DNA of 5,494 nt from Prevotellaceae bacterium (GTDB lineage: Bacteria > Bacteroidota > Bacteroidia > Bacteroidales > UBA932): NCBI GenBank assembly GCA_031259655.1, contig JAIRLF010000331.1, positions 1 through 5,494 on the forward strand. The letters run 5' to 3'. The notes under the pieces are model-generated. The model worked only from the letters and a program-made list of their open reading frames with translations, was not told the origin of the DNA and searched no databases. The translations under genes and the position numbers were made by a program. Shown one piece after another: positions 1 to 5,494 of this stretch. Position 1 is the first letter of the stretch, and every line of letters starts with the position of its first letter.

Positions 1-2
1 AT

Positions 3-299
3 TATTGGGATATTATTCGTACGGAACAGTCTGTTCTGGAAATGGCGGAGACAGAAAATTTGGCTAAAGGACTGGCTAAAGGACTGGAAAAAGGACGGGC
101 GGAAGGCTTGGCGAAAGGAATAGAAAAGGGACGGGCGGAAGGACGGGTAGAAGGCTTGGCGGAAGGAATAGAAAAAGGCAAAAGAGAAACGGTCATTACC
201 GGTTATAAAAACGGCTTTTCCATAGAGCAGATACAAGCATTTTCAAATCTCGACAGAGAACAGATAGAAGAAATACTTAATTCAATCAATGAGGACTAA
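3..299 (+). CDS. Rpn family recombination-promoting nuclease / putative transposase, C-terminal end (5' partial)
   Basis: The frame is open from the left edge, so the ATG at 42 is internal. The 13 residues before it (YWDIIRTEQSVLE) read like the end of the nuclease core in Rpn (PD-(D/E)XK, transposase_31-like) proteins. Then come about ten tetrapeptide units of the type (L/I/R)-(A/E/V)-(K/E)-G, followed by a C-terminal helix-turn-helix-like segment (GYKNGFSIEQIQAFSNLDREQ, split here as GYKNGFSIEQ and IQAFSNLDREQ). This order of nuclease, charged Gly repeat tail and short 'S.E.I' helix pair is typical of the family in Bacteroidetes. Family members are DNA nucleases linked to RecA-independent recombination; the catalytic residues lie outside the window, so activity cannot be judged. 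The visible part is 98 residues, against roughly 280-330 for the family. It ends with TAA. The family call rests on the tail only; another protein with a similar coiled repeat tail is possible. Confidence 0.72.
   Translation, partial: YWDIIRTEQSVLEMAETENLAKGLAKGLEKGRAEGLAKGIEKGRAEGRVEGLAEGIEKGKRETVITGYKNGFSIEQIQAFSNLDREQIEEILNSINED
60..179 (+). repeat. 12-bp coding minisatellite (10 units) in the Rpn tail
   Basis: Ten consecutive 12-bp units in codon phase follow a pattern close to YKGGMRRARGGM, for example CTGGCTAAAGGA and CGGGCGGAAGGC. Each encodes one tetrapeptide ending in Gly. A larger duplication is visible: units at 96-131 and 144-179 are the same three-unit series (RAEG/RVEG, LAKG/LAEG, IEKG) with about 5 differences in 36 bases, offset by 48 bp. 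Because the unit is a multiple of three, copy-number change would lengthen or shorten the tail without breaking the frame. The strong purine bias also leaves the opposite strand open, which I treat as an artefact. Confidence 0.85.
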
Positions 300-339
300 C
301 AATTATAAAATTTGGTTTATATCTTGAAAAAATACAAGT

Positions 340-434
340 ATGGAAAAAGAGGCGATATTTAGACGTGATTTAGGGGACATCCCGAATTGTTCGAAGATGA
401 GATAATGTTTATTCTGCAAGACTGTATAAGTTGA
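340..434 (+). pseudogene. Possible frame-broken small ORF between the Rpn tail and the HhH gene
   Basis: An ATG at 340 opens MEKEAIFRRDLGDIP and then reaches a stop at 403-405 after 21 codons. Shifting to the next frame at about 382-384 continues with ELFEDEIMFILQDCIS and stops with TGA at 432-434. Joined, this gives about 31 residues of plausible acidic/hydrophobic composition. It could be a decayed gene remnant, a sequencing indel, or chance. I recognise no family and see no ribosome-binding site. It is the only coding-like signal in the 159-bp gap. Confidence 0.18.
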
Positions 435-458
435 CCTTATGATATCATTGAACTCAAA

Positions 459-2498
459 ATGCGTATTCTGTGTACATCAATATTGCTGATTTTATCTCTT
501 TCGCGGGCTACCGCTCAGGAAAAAGATTTGGCGGCATTGATTGCCGACATCGCGGAAAATGTCGCAGATAAGACTGAAGACGAGGAAGAAATAATGGGTA
601 TGGAGCAACTTGTAGAACATTATACCCATCTTGCCGAAAATCCTTTGAATATCAACGAAGCTACCGCCGAAGAATTGGAACAGTTGCTGATTTTGACGGA
701 TTTCCAGATTTTCAGCATTACCGAATACATAAAAGAATTTGGCGCGATGATGAGTGTCCACGAGTTGTTGCTTGTTACGGGATTCGACGAGGAAACGGTG
801 ACGCGCATAAGTCCGTTCGTTACGACTGCTGTTGTTGAAAAACAGGCGTTTAAACTTTCGCTTAAAGACATGCTTACGAAAGGGCGTAATACTCTATTGA
901 TGAGAAGCGCAAAAACTTTGGAGACACGGGAGGGTTATACTCGCACCGACCCCAACTTGCAGCGTTACAAAGGCTCTCCGTTCAGTTTCTTAACTCGTTA
1001 TAAATATAAGTATGGTAATAAATTGCAAATAGGGTTTACGGCTGACAAAGATGCGGGAGAGGAATTTTTCAAAGGCTCGAACGGGAAAGGATTTGATTTT
1101 TACAGTTTTCATCTGATGTTGAACGACAGGGGACGACTGAAAAAACTGCTCATCGGCGATTTCCGTGCAAATTTCGGGCAAGGATTGGCGCTGTGGAATA
1201 ATTTTGCGTTCGGAAAATCGGGAGACGTACATTCTATTAAAAGGCGAAATAACGGATTTTCTGCGTATTCGTCGGCGGATGAAGTTACGTATATGCGAGG
1301 GATTGCCTCCACTTTGCAGTTTGGTTCGTGGGAGTTTTCGCCGTTCGTCTCGTACCGTAGAATTGATGCAACAATGGAAGATGGTGGTTACACTTCGCTG
1401 TCGGCAACCGGAATGCACCGGACATCAAACGAAATCGTGCGTAAAAATACTCTATCCGAAACGGTTACAGGCTTCAATGCCGGTTATGGGAAAACTTTCT
1501 GGCGTGTCGGAGCAACGGCGCTATACGGACGTTATGGAGCTGACGATTACCGCGATATAAGACCTTATAACAAATTCGCTCTCCACAAACCGGAGAATGC
1601 AAATTTCGCCGTCGACTATCGCATGATAATCAAGGGTATTTCCCTATTCGGCGAAGCGGCAATCAGTTCGAATGGAGGAAAAGCCTTACTCACAGGGATA
1701 ACAGCTGATGTAAACCACTGGCTGCAATTTTCATCTCTGTATAGAAACTATCAAACGTATTATCAAGCTGTTTATGCCAATGCGTTTGGCGAAAACAGCA
1801 GTACGGCGAACGAACAGGGTTTATATCTTGGCATCAGCGTGTTGCCTCACAAAAGCTGGAAACTGACAGCTTTTTTCGATTCATATTCTTTCCCTTGGTT
1901 GCGTTATGGAGTTGATTCGCCTTCTTCGGGTTGGGACTATCTTGTACAGGCAAATTATACGCCGAACAAGAATTTCGATGTGCGTATAAAGCTCCAACAC
2001 GACAAAGCGATGAAAAATCTACCGGGCAGTGCGGTCGCCGCTACTCAAAACGTTGAAAGGACAAGGTTTTTGTTACAGGCTACGTATAATTTGTCGCCGG
2101 AGTTGAGCATGGGCAGCCGGTTTGCGTTCTGTTTTTTCGATCCCGAAATGCAAGTTGCCGAAAAAGGTTTTTTGATGTCGCAGGATGTCAAGTATAAAGT
2201 AAAAAATACTCCGCTGTCGTTCGCTTTGAGGTATGCAATTTTCGATACCGACAGTTGGAATACAAGGTTGTATGTCTATGAATCGGATATTTTGTACGCT
2301 TTTTCTATCCCGGCGTATTATGATAAGGGATGCCGTTATTATTTCAATATCGGATATAAAATATTGGACACAATCCAATTATGGTTTCGCATATCGCAAA
2401 CATATTTTTTCGAAAAAGATGAAATAAGCAGCGGATTATCAGCTATAAAAGGTAATCGACAAACAGACGCCAAACTGCAGGTGCAAATCAAGTTCTGA
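459..2498 (+). CDS. Secreted helix-hairpin-helix (ComEA-like) protein with predicted outer-membrane beta-barrel
   Basis: The complete gene encodes 679 residues. Residues 1-19 form a signal peptide: a short basic start, a hydrophobic stretch (ILCTSILLILSLS) and an ATA|Q type I cleavage site. An acidic linker (36-48) leads to two HhH segments: one at about 62-95 (LNINEATAEELEQLL, then a second helix ending KEFG) and one at about 99-120 (VHELLLVTGFDEETVTRI). These resemble ComEA/T2SK-type HhH domains, which bind DNA in other proteins, but the usual GIG hairpins are degenerate here (LTDF, TGF). From about 170 to the end the sequence alternates aromatic/hydrophobic and polar residues in many strand-length blocks and ends in IKF. 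A terminal Phe is the classic BAM-recognition end of an outer-membrane barrel. The family is, to my knowledge, conserved and poorly characterised in Bacteroidetes. Function is unknown; a DNA or envelope role is inference. The ATG at 459 is chosen because it gives a proper signal peptide and an in-frame TGA lies at 432-434. No Shine-Dalgarno is seen, only A-rich sequence. Confidence 0.88.
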   Translation: MRILCTSILLILSLSRATAQEKDLAALIADIAENVADKTEDEEEIMGMEQLVEHYTHLAENPLNINEATAEELEQLLILTDFQIFSITEYIKEFGAMMSVHELLLVTGFDEETVTRISPFVTTAVVEKQAFKLSLKDMLTKGRNTLLMRSAKTLETREGYTRTDPNLQRYKGSPFSFLTRYKYKYGNKLQIGFTADKDAGEEFFKGSNGKGFDFYSFHLMLNDRGRLKKLLIGDFRANFGQGLALWNNFAFGKSGDVHSIKRRNNGFSAYSSADEVTYMRGIASTLQFGSWEFSPFVSYRRIDATMEDGGYTSLSATGMHRTSNEIVRKNTLSETVTGFNAGYGKTFWRVGATALYGRYGADDYRDIRPYNKFALHKPENANFAVDYRMIIKGISLFGEAAISSNGGKALLTGITADVNHWLQFSSLYRNYQTYYQAVYANAFGENSSTANEQGLYLGISVLPHKSWKLTAFFDSYSFPWLRYGVDSPSSGWDYLVQANYTPNKNFDVRIKLQHDKAMKNLPGSAVAATQNVERTRFLLQATYNLSPELSMGSRFAFCFFDPEMQVAEKGFLMSQDVKYKVKNTPLSFALRYAIFDTDSWNTRLYVYESDILYAFSIPAYYDKGCRYYFNIGYKILDTIQLWFRISQTYFFEKDEISSGLSAIKGNRQTDAKLQVQIKF

Positions 2499-2557
2499 TT
2501 ACTAAGTGATTAACACACAGCTATAAGGTTAATTTTTCATTATGTTTCTTTTTATGT

Positions 2558-2575
2558 CTAAATCTATCTATTTAG
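2558..2575. repeat. Short AT-rich inverted repeat in the convergent intergenic region
   Basis: CTAAAT and ATTTAG form a perfect 6-bp inverted repeat around a 6-base loop, 60 bp after the HhH gene stop. It is AT-rich, weak, and not followed by a T-run on the plus strand. It could contribute to transcription end but is close to what chance gives in such DNA. Confidence 0.25.
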
Positions 2576-2610
2576 TGTCTGCCCGAAAACTGTTATATCA
2601 ACTGAAAATG

Positions 2611-2651
2611 ATTGAAACATAAGAAGTTTTAAAAACCGGTTATGTTTGAAT
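2611..2651. terminator. Candidate bidirectional terminator hairpin between convergent genes
   Basis: ATTGAAACATAA (2611-2622) pairs with TTATGTTTGAAT (2640-2651), 11 of 12 bases, including 8 perfect inner pairs. The arms enclose a 17-base loop that contains a T-run, an A-run and part of an AACCGGTT palindrome (2634-2641). It lies between the stop of the HhH gene (2498) and the stop of the transporter gene (2709), where a shared terminator is expected. The stem is AT-rich and has no clean T-tract after it on either strand, so a canonical intrinsic terminator is not proven. Confidence 0.35.
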
Positions 2652-2708
2652 ATGGTGCAATTTGATTGTCATGGAGACTATGCCGAGCAAAGGTCGTCGC
2701 ACAAATTC

Positions 2709-4382
2709 TCACCCGCACATCAAAATCAGCAATTGTGCCGACAGCACTCTCAGGAACATTGTCAGCGGGTAGACAGTTGCATAGCCTACAGAGGGCGCGT
2801 CATTACCGGCGATTCCGGAGGAATAGGATAAAGCCGGCGGGTCGGTAGTACTTCCCGACAGCAATCCCGACAGAGTAAAATAGTCGAGACGCAACCAGCG
2901 GCGGGCGACCACGCCTGTGATAATCAGGGGCGCGACAGTTATGATAACGCCGATACCGACCCAGCGCAAACCGCTTCCATTGACGATAGTATCGACAAAA
3001 TTCTCGCCTGCGCCTAAGCCCACACAAGCAAGAAAAAGACAGATACCGATTTCGCGAATCATCAGATTCGCGCTCATCGTCGTGTAAGTTACCAACTTAA
3101 ATTTAGCGCCGAACACGCTCATCAGTATTGCCACGACAAGCGGTCCTCCTGCCAGACCCAGTTTCACGGGTTGCGGCATTCCGGGAAATGCGAACGGTAT
3201 ACTTCCAAACAACACTCCGAGAAATATTCCGATAAATAGAGGGACAATATTCGGTTCGTTCAGTCGCACCATTTTGTTTCCCAGAAGCTTTTCTGTTTCG
3301 GAGATAGCCATTTTAGTACCCACGACGGTAAGTTTGTCGCCGAATTGCAGTATAAGGTTAGGGTGAGCGATAAGGTCTATACCTGCACGGTTGATACGCG
3401 TTACAGTTACTCCGAAACGATTTCGCAGATTAATATTAGACAACGATTTACCGTTTATTTCCGGGCGAGTAACAAGTATTCTGCGCGACACAAGTTCGCT
3501 GAGAGGCGTAGTCCATTCGTCCATAGTCATTTCGACCTGTTGACCGATGAAAACCGCGATAGCCTCCATATCCTGCGGAGTTGTGATAACAAACACCTTA
3601 TTTCCCTCGTTCAAAACCGTTTCCGACGACACTGTTTCGATATTTCCGTCGTTGTACATTATACGCGAAATCACAAGTTTACGGTCGATAAGGTTGATAA
3701 CCGACTGAATATTTCTACCGAACAGAGCCGGATTCTTCACTTCAATCGACAATGTACTTGCAACATCTTTCTTCACGGAATTTTCGGCTTCCAGACGTTC
3801 ATTTTCTTTGTTGATATTGATACGGAAGATAATACGTATGATTATAATCGAAAAAATGATTCCGACGACGCCCAAAGGATACGCCACCGCATAGCCGAGC
3901 GCTATAGTCGGGTCGGCGACAGTCCCTTTCATGCTCGAATAAGCTTCCTGAGCGGCGCCTAATCCGGGAGTATTAGTCACAGCCCCCGAAAGTATGCCAA
4001 CCATTGTTTGAATCGGGATATCCGAGATGTAGTATATTATCAAAGTGGTAATTATACCAAGAACGACCACATTTGCCGCTAAAAGATTCAATTGTATTCC
4101 GCCTTTCCTGAACGAGGACATAAATCCGGGACCAACTTGTAATCCAATTGCATACACGAACAAAATCAAGCCAAATTCTTTTACAAAATGCAAAATCGAA
4201 TGGTCTATCGTAAATCCGAAATGCGAGACAGCGATACCGACAAACAGTATCATTGTCATACCCAAGGAAATTCCCCATATTTTGATTTTTCCAAAAACAA
4301 CTCCGACAGCTATCACGAATGCTAATAACAGAACCGTGTGCGCCACAGAATTATTCCACAAAAGATTTGATATCCAATCCAT
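2709..4382 (-). CDS. YidE/YbjL-type putative transporter (aspartate:alanine exchanger family) with two TrkA-C domains
   Basis: The complete gene encodes 557 residues, matching the usual 550-560 of the family. It has two membrane halves of about five to six helices, roughly residues 12-187 and 377-556. These are related as an internal duplication: GLILFVYAIGLQVGPGF (71-87) matches IGICLFLACVGLGAGENF (445-462), GAVTNTPGLGA (133-143) matches GSTTDPPAL (510-518), and YAVAYPL (164-170) matches YATVYPL (534-540). Between the halves lie two cytoplasmic TrkA-C (RCK_C) domains, about 212-280 and 297-367, each with a late GNKV/GDKLTVVG-type strand; such domains usually sense ligands and gate transport. 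The best-known relative, AspT, exchanges aspartate and alanine, but YidE and YbjL substrates are not established, so the substrate here is unknown. The gene lies 155 bp downstream of the isomerase gene on the same strand. The ATG at 4382 is supported by family-like N-terminal length and by an in-frame TAA a few codons upstream inside the repeat array. Confidence 0.93.
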   Translation of the reverse strand: MDWISNLLWNNSVAHTVLLLAFVIAVGVVFGKIKIWGISLGMTMILFVGIAVSHFGFTIDHSILHFVKEFGLILFVYAIGLQVGPGFMSSFRKGGIQLNLLAANVVVLGIITTLIIYYISDIPIQTMVGILSGAVTNTPGLGAAQEAYSSMKGTVADPTIALGYAVAYPLGVVGIIFSIIIIRIIFRININKENERLEAENSVKKDVASTLSIEVKNPALFGRNIQSVINLIDRKLVISRIMYNDGNIETVSSETVLNEGNKVFVITTPQDMEAIAVFIGQQVEMTMDEWTTPLSELVSRRILVTRPEINGKSLSNINLRNRFGVTVTRINRAGIDLIAHPNLILQFGDKLTVVGTKMAISETEKLLGNKMVRLNEPNIVPLFIGIFLGVLFGSIPFAFPGMPQPVKLGLAGGPLVVAILMSVFGAKFKLVTYTTMSANLMIREIGICLFLACVGLGAGENFVDTIVNGSGLRWVGIGVIITVAPLIITGVVARRWLRLDYFTLSGLLSGSTTDPPALSYSSGIAGNDAPSVGYATVYPLTMFLRVLSAQLLILMCG

Positions 4383-4384
4383 AA

Positions 4385-4468
4385 TTATAATTTACGATTT
4401 TAGATTTATGATTTACGACTTACGATTTTAGACTTATGATTTACGATTTATGATTTTATACTTACGAT
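4385..4468 (+). repeat. In-phase 7-bp tandem repeat array (12 units), consensus TTAYGAT
   Basis: Reading the plus strand from 4385, twelve consecutive heptamers stay in phase with no gaps. Most are TTACGAT or TTATGAT, the others TTTAGAT/TTTAGAC and degenerate ends (TTATAAT at 4385, TTTATAC at 4455). They are ordered into a 28-bp higher unit (TTACGAT, TTTAGAY, TTATGAT, TTACGAY): 4392-4419 and 4420-4447 differ at only 2 of 28 bases, and a third, decayed copy starts at 4448. The array sits in the leader of the transporter gene and its first unit ends 2 bases from the start codon. On the coding (minus) strand most units carry TAA, and since 7 is not a multiple of three, stops fall in all frames, so it cannot be coding there. 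Confidence 0.9.
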
Positions 4469-4485
4469 TTTTCTTCGAGCGTAAG
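4461..4485. repeat. Central 6-bp inverted repeat between the two repeat arms
   Basis: CTTACG (4461-4466) and CGTAAG (4480-4485) are perfect complements across a 13-base loop. The left arm belongs to the last heptamer of the array, the right arm to the 22-base non-repeat spacer (4469-4490). This places a more GC-containing hairpin near the middle of the larger inverted structure. It might nucleate folding in RNA or single-stranded DNA. Confidence 0.45.
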
Positions 4486-4490
4486 CAACA

Positions 4491-4548
4491 ATCTAAAATC
4501 GTAAATCTAAAATCGTAAATCAATCAACAATCTACAATCAATAAAATC
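4491..4548 (-). repeat. Inverted-orientation heptamer arm, opposite the 4385-4468 array
   Basis: The same 7-bp motif appears in reverse complement: ATCTAAA and ATCGTAA alternate twice at 4491-4518 in exact 7-bp steps. The periodicity continues in degenerate form (ATCAATC, AACAATC, TACAATC) to 4539, with a related 9-mer up to 4548, overlapping the stop codon and last codons of the isomerase gene. The 28 bases at 4491-4518 can pair with either 4392-4419 or 4420-4447 at 24 of 28 positions, giving several alternative long hairpins with loops of about 43-71 bases. It fills the end of the isomerase gene and the start of the intergenic transcript. Confidence 0.82.
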
Positions 4549-5494
4549 TTCCTCTATTATCGACAATATTTGCTTTTTCGTATAAAACTCTGTACAAAGT
4601 CGAATAATTACCCGATTCCAGCCTTGATTTTATTGCTTCGGGAGTTTGAGCCTGAGGGTTTTCCGCAATACTTGTAACAAGATATAGATATACGCCTACC
4701 TCGCCTGCAACCGGTTCCGAGAGTCGATTTTCGGCATTAGACGTTACAGAACCAAGAAGTTTATATTCCGGCATTCTTAGAGTAGGGATGTACGAAGTGT
4801 TGAAATTTACCGCAGGCGAAACGCTCGTAACATTGACGCCCAATTTCGTTGCAACTTCGTCAATTGTCGTTGCATCTTTCTTGGCGTCTGATATTTGAGA
4901 AATCAGGTATTCCGCTTTTTTCGCTTTAATAACTTCCGGTATAATTTGAGATTTCACCTTTTCGACGGGAGAAATGCCCATTTCCCGCGTTCCGACGAGG
5001 GCGGCGACAATATAAGTCTTTTTATCGTCGACTTCCAAAATTCCGGATACATCGCCTTCCTCGGCTTCGTATATCCAGCGTATCAAATTGAATACCTGTT
5101 GATATTGAGCTACCGATTTGTTTTCCAAACCGATATTATTTTCACGGCGGGGCTGCAATCCTTCTTCTGCACAGGCGGCTCTGAATTTTTCCACATTGCC
5201 TTTGCTCTGTGAAGCGATTTTATTTGCTTGGGAATAAAAGCTTTGATATGTTTCCTGACTTGGAGTAATGTTTTTCTTTACAGTAGCCAATTGCACCCTG
5301 TTGTTGTAATGTCGTGCATCTCTGATTTTTACTATGTGCGTGCCGAATTGAGTTTTGACTTTCATCAGGCTTCCGACAGGTTTGAAGAAACACGAATCGC
5401 TGAAAGGACGCACCATGCTTTTGAAATCGAACCATCCCAAATCTCCGCCGTTAGCTGCCGTTCCGTCGGTTCCAAATTCTTTGGCAAGGTCGGC
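4538..5494 (-). CDS. SurA/PpiD-like parvulin peptidyl-prolyl isomerase, C-terminal part (5' partial)
   Basis: The frame is open to the right edge, giving 318 residues. A Leu codon (TTG) at 5438-5440 could be mistaken for a start but is internal. The first about 55 residues are the second half of a PpiC rotamase domain: LAKEFGTDGTAANGGDLGWF, then the MV.PF.....F..PVGS segment and the closing VKTQFGTHIVKI, all hallmark parvulin motifs. About 260 residues follow without a second rotamase domain; this long, largely helical, Lys-rich tail resembles the layout of PpiD-type proteins (membrane anchor, SurA-like N-domain, one rotamase, C-domain). The N-terminal part that would decide PpiD versus SurA is outside the window. 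The family catalyses cis-trans isomerisation of prolyl bonds and chaperones proteins in the periplasm. The gene ends with TGA inside the degenerate edge of the heptamer repeat and precedes the transporter gene on the same strand. Confidence 0.88.
   Translation of the reverse strand, partial: ADLAKEFGTDGTAANGGDLGWFDFKSMVRPFSDSCFFKPVGSLMKVKTQFGTHIVKIRDARHYNNRVQLATVKKNITPSQETYQSFYSQANKIASQSKGNVEKFRAACAEEGLQPRRENNIGLENKSVAQYQQVFNLIRWIYEAEEGDVSGILEVDDKKTYIVAALVGTREMGISPVEKVKSQIIPEVIKAKKAEYLISQISDAKKDATTIDEVATKLGVNVTSVSPAVNFNTSYIPTLRMPEYKLLGSVTSNAENRLSEPVAGEVGVYLYLVTSIAENPQAQTPEAIKSRLESGNYSTLYRVLYEKANIVDNRGRFY

Noticed and set aside
2..196. Open minus-strand frame rich in Pro/Ser/Ala opposite the Rpn tail
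   Set aside because: It is the mirror of the purine-rich 12-bp repeat, which leaves the antisense strand free of stops. It has no domain or plausible start signal.
439..448. ATGATATCAT perfect palindrome 10 bp before the HhH gene start, as an operator
   Set aside because: It is a single 10-bp AT-rich palindrome with no second copy in the window and no recognised regulator consensus. It is recorded only as a coincidence candidate.
300..458. Bacteroidetes-type promoter (TTTG near -33 and TAnnTTTG near -7) for the HhH gene
   Set aside because: Partial matches such as TTTG at 311-314 and TATAAGTTG near 425 lack a properly spaced partner, so no promoter is called.
990..1418. 142-codon minus-strand frame inside the HhH gene
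   Set aside because: It is opposite a clear full-length coding region, its composition is unlike a real protein, and no family is recognised.
3345..3962. 205-codon plus-strand frame inside the transporter gene
   Set aside because: It is antisense to a well-supported transporter with family motifs. The translation is rich in Arg/His/Tyr/Ser with no recognisable fold.
4045..4431. 128-codon plus-strand frame reaching into the heptamer array
   Set aside because: It is antisense to the transporter N-terminus. The end is simple translation of the repeat (FRFMIYDLRF), so it only stays open because the plus-strand repeat has few stops.
4385..4548. CRISPR array
   Set aside because: Units are 7 bp with no unique spacers of 25-40 bp, and no cas genes are nearby.
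5220..5440. TTG at 5438-5440 as start of a 300-residue isomerase, and the overlapping minus-strand frame at 5220-5435
   Set aside because: The frame continues to the window edge with conserved parvulin residues (GTAANGGDLGW), so the TTG is internal. The other frame is a shadow of the same gene.

Overview
The window looks like a Bacteroidales/Bacteroidetes chromosome fragment with moderate to low GC. Four things support this. There is a Rpn-type nuclease tail with tetrapeptide repeats. There is a large secreted helix-hairpin-helix protein with a beta-barrel-like C-terminus, of a type I associate with this phylum. The start codons have A-rich upstream regions with no clear Shine-Dalgarno. The intergenic DNA is AT-rich. 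No genus can be assigned from the sequence alone.

Layout: (1) 3-299 (+) is the C-terminal end of a Rpn/PD-(D/E)XK nuclease-transposase family protein, consisting almost entirely of a Lys/Glu/Gly tetrapeptide repeat tail encoded by a 12-bp minisatellite. (2) 300-458 is non-coding apart from a possible frame-broken small ORF. (3) 459-2498 (+) is a complete gene for an exported HhH protein with a predicted outer-membrane barrel. (4) 2499-2708 is a convergent intergenic region holding an inverted repeat that may act as a bidirectional terminator. (5) 2709-4382 (-) is a complete YidE/YbjL (AspT-type, AAE family) transporter with two TrkA-C domains. (6) 4383-4537 (-) is a gap filled by an in-phase 7-bp repeat array and its inverted counterpart, directly touching the transporter start codon. 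(7) 4538-5494 (-) is the C-terminal part of a SurA/PpiD-like parvulin peptidyl-prolyl isomerase that runs off the right edge.

The isomerase and the transporter lie in the same direction and could be co-transcribed, with the structured repeat acting between them. The isomerase (periplasmic protein folding) and the HhH barrel protein (outer membrane) both belong to the envelope, but nothing here shows they work together. The genes are ordinary core or conserved Bacteroidetes genes. The most unusual element is the heptamer array with mirror-oriented arms at 4385-4548. No mobile element with intact ends, CRISPR array, RNA gene or obvious new multi-gene system is visible.
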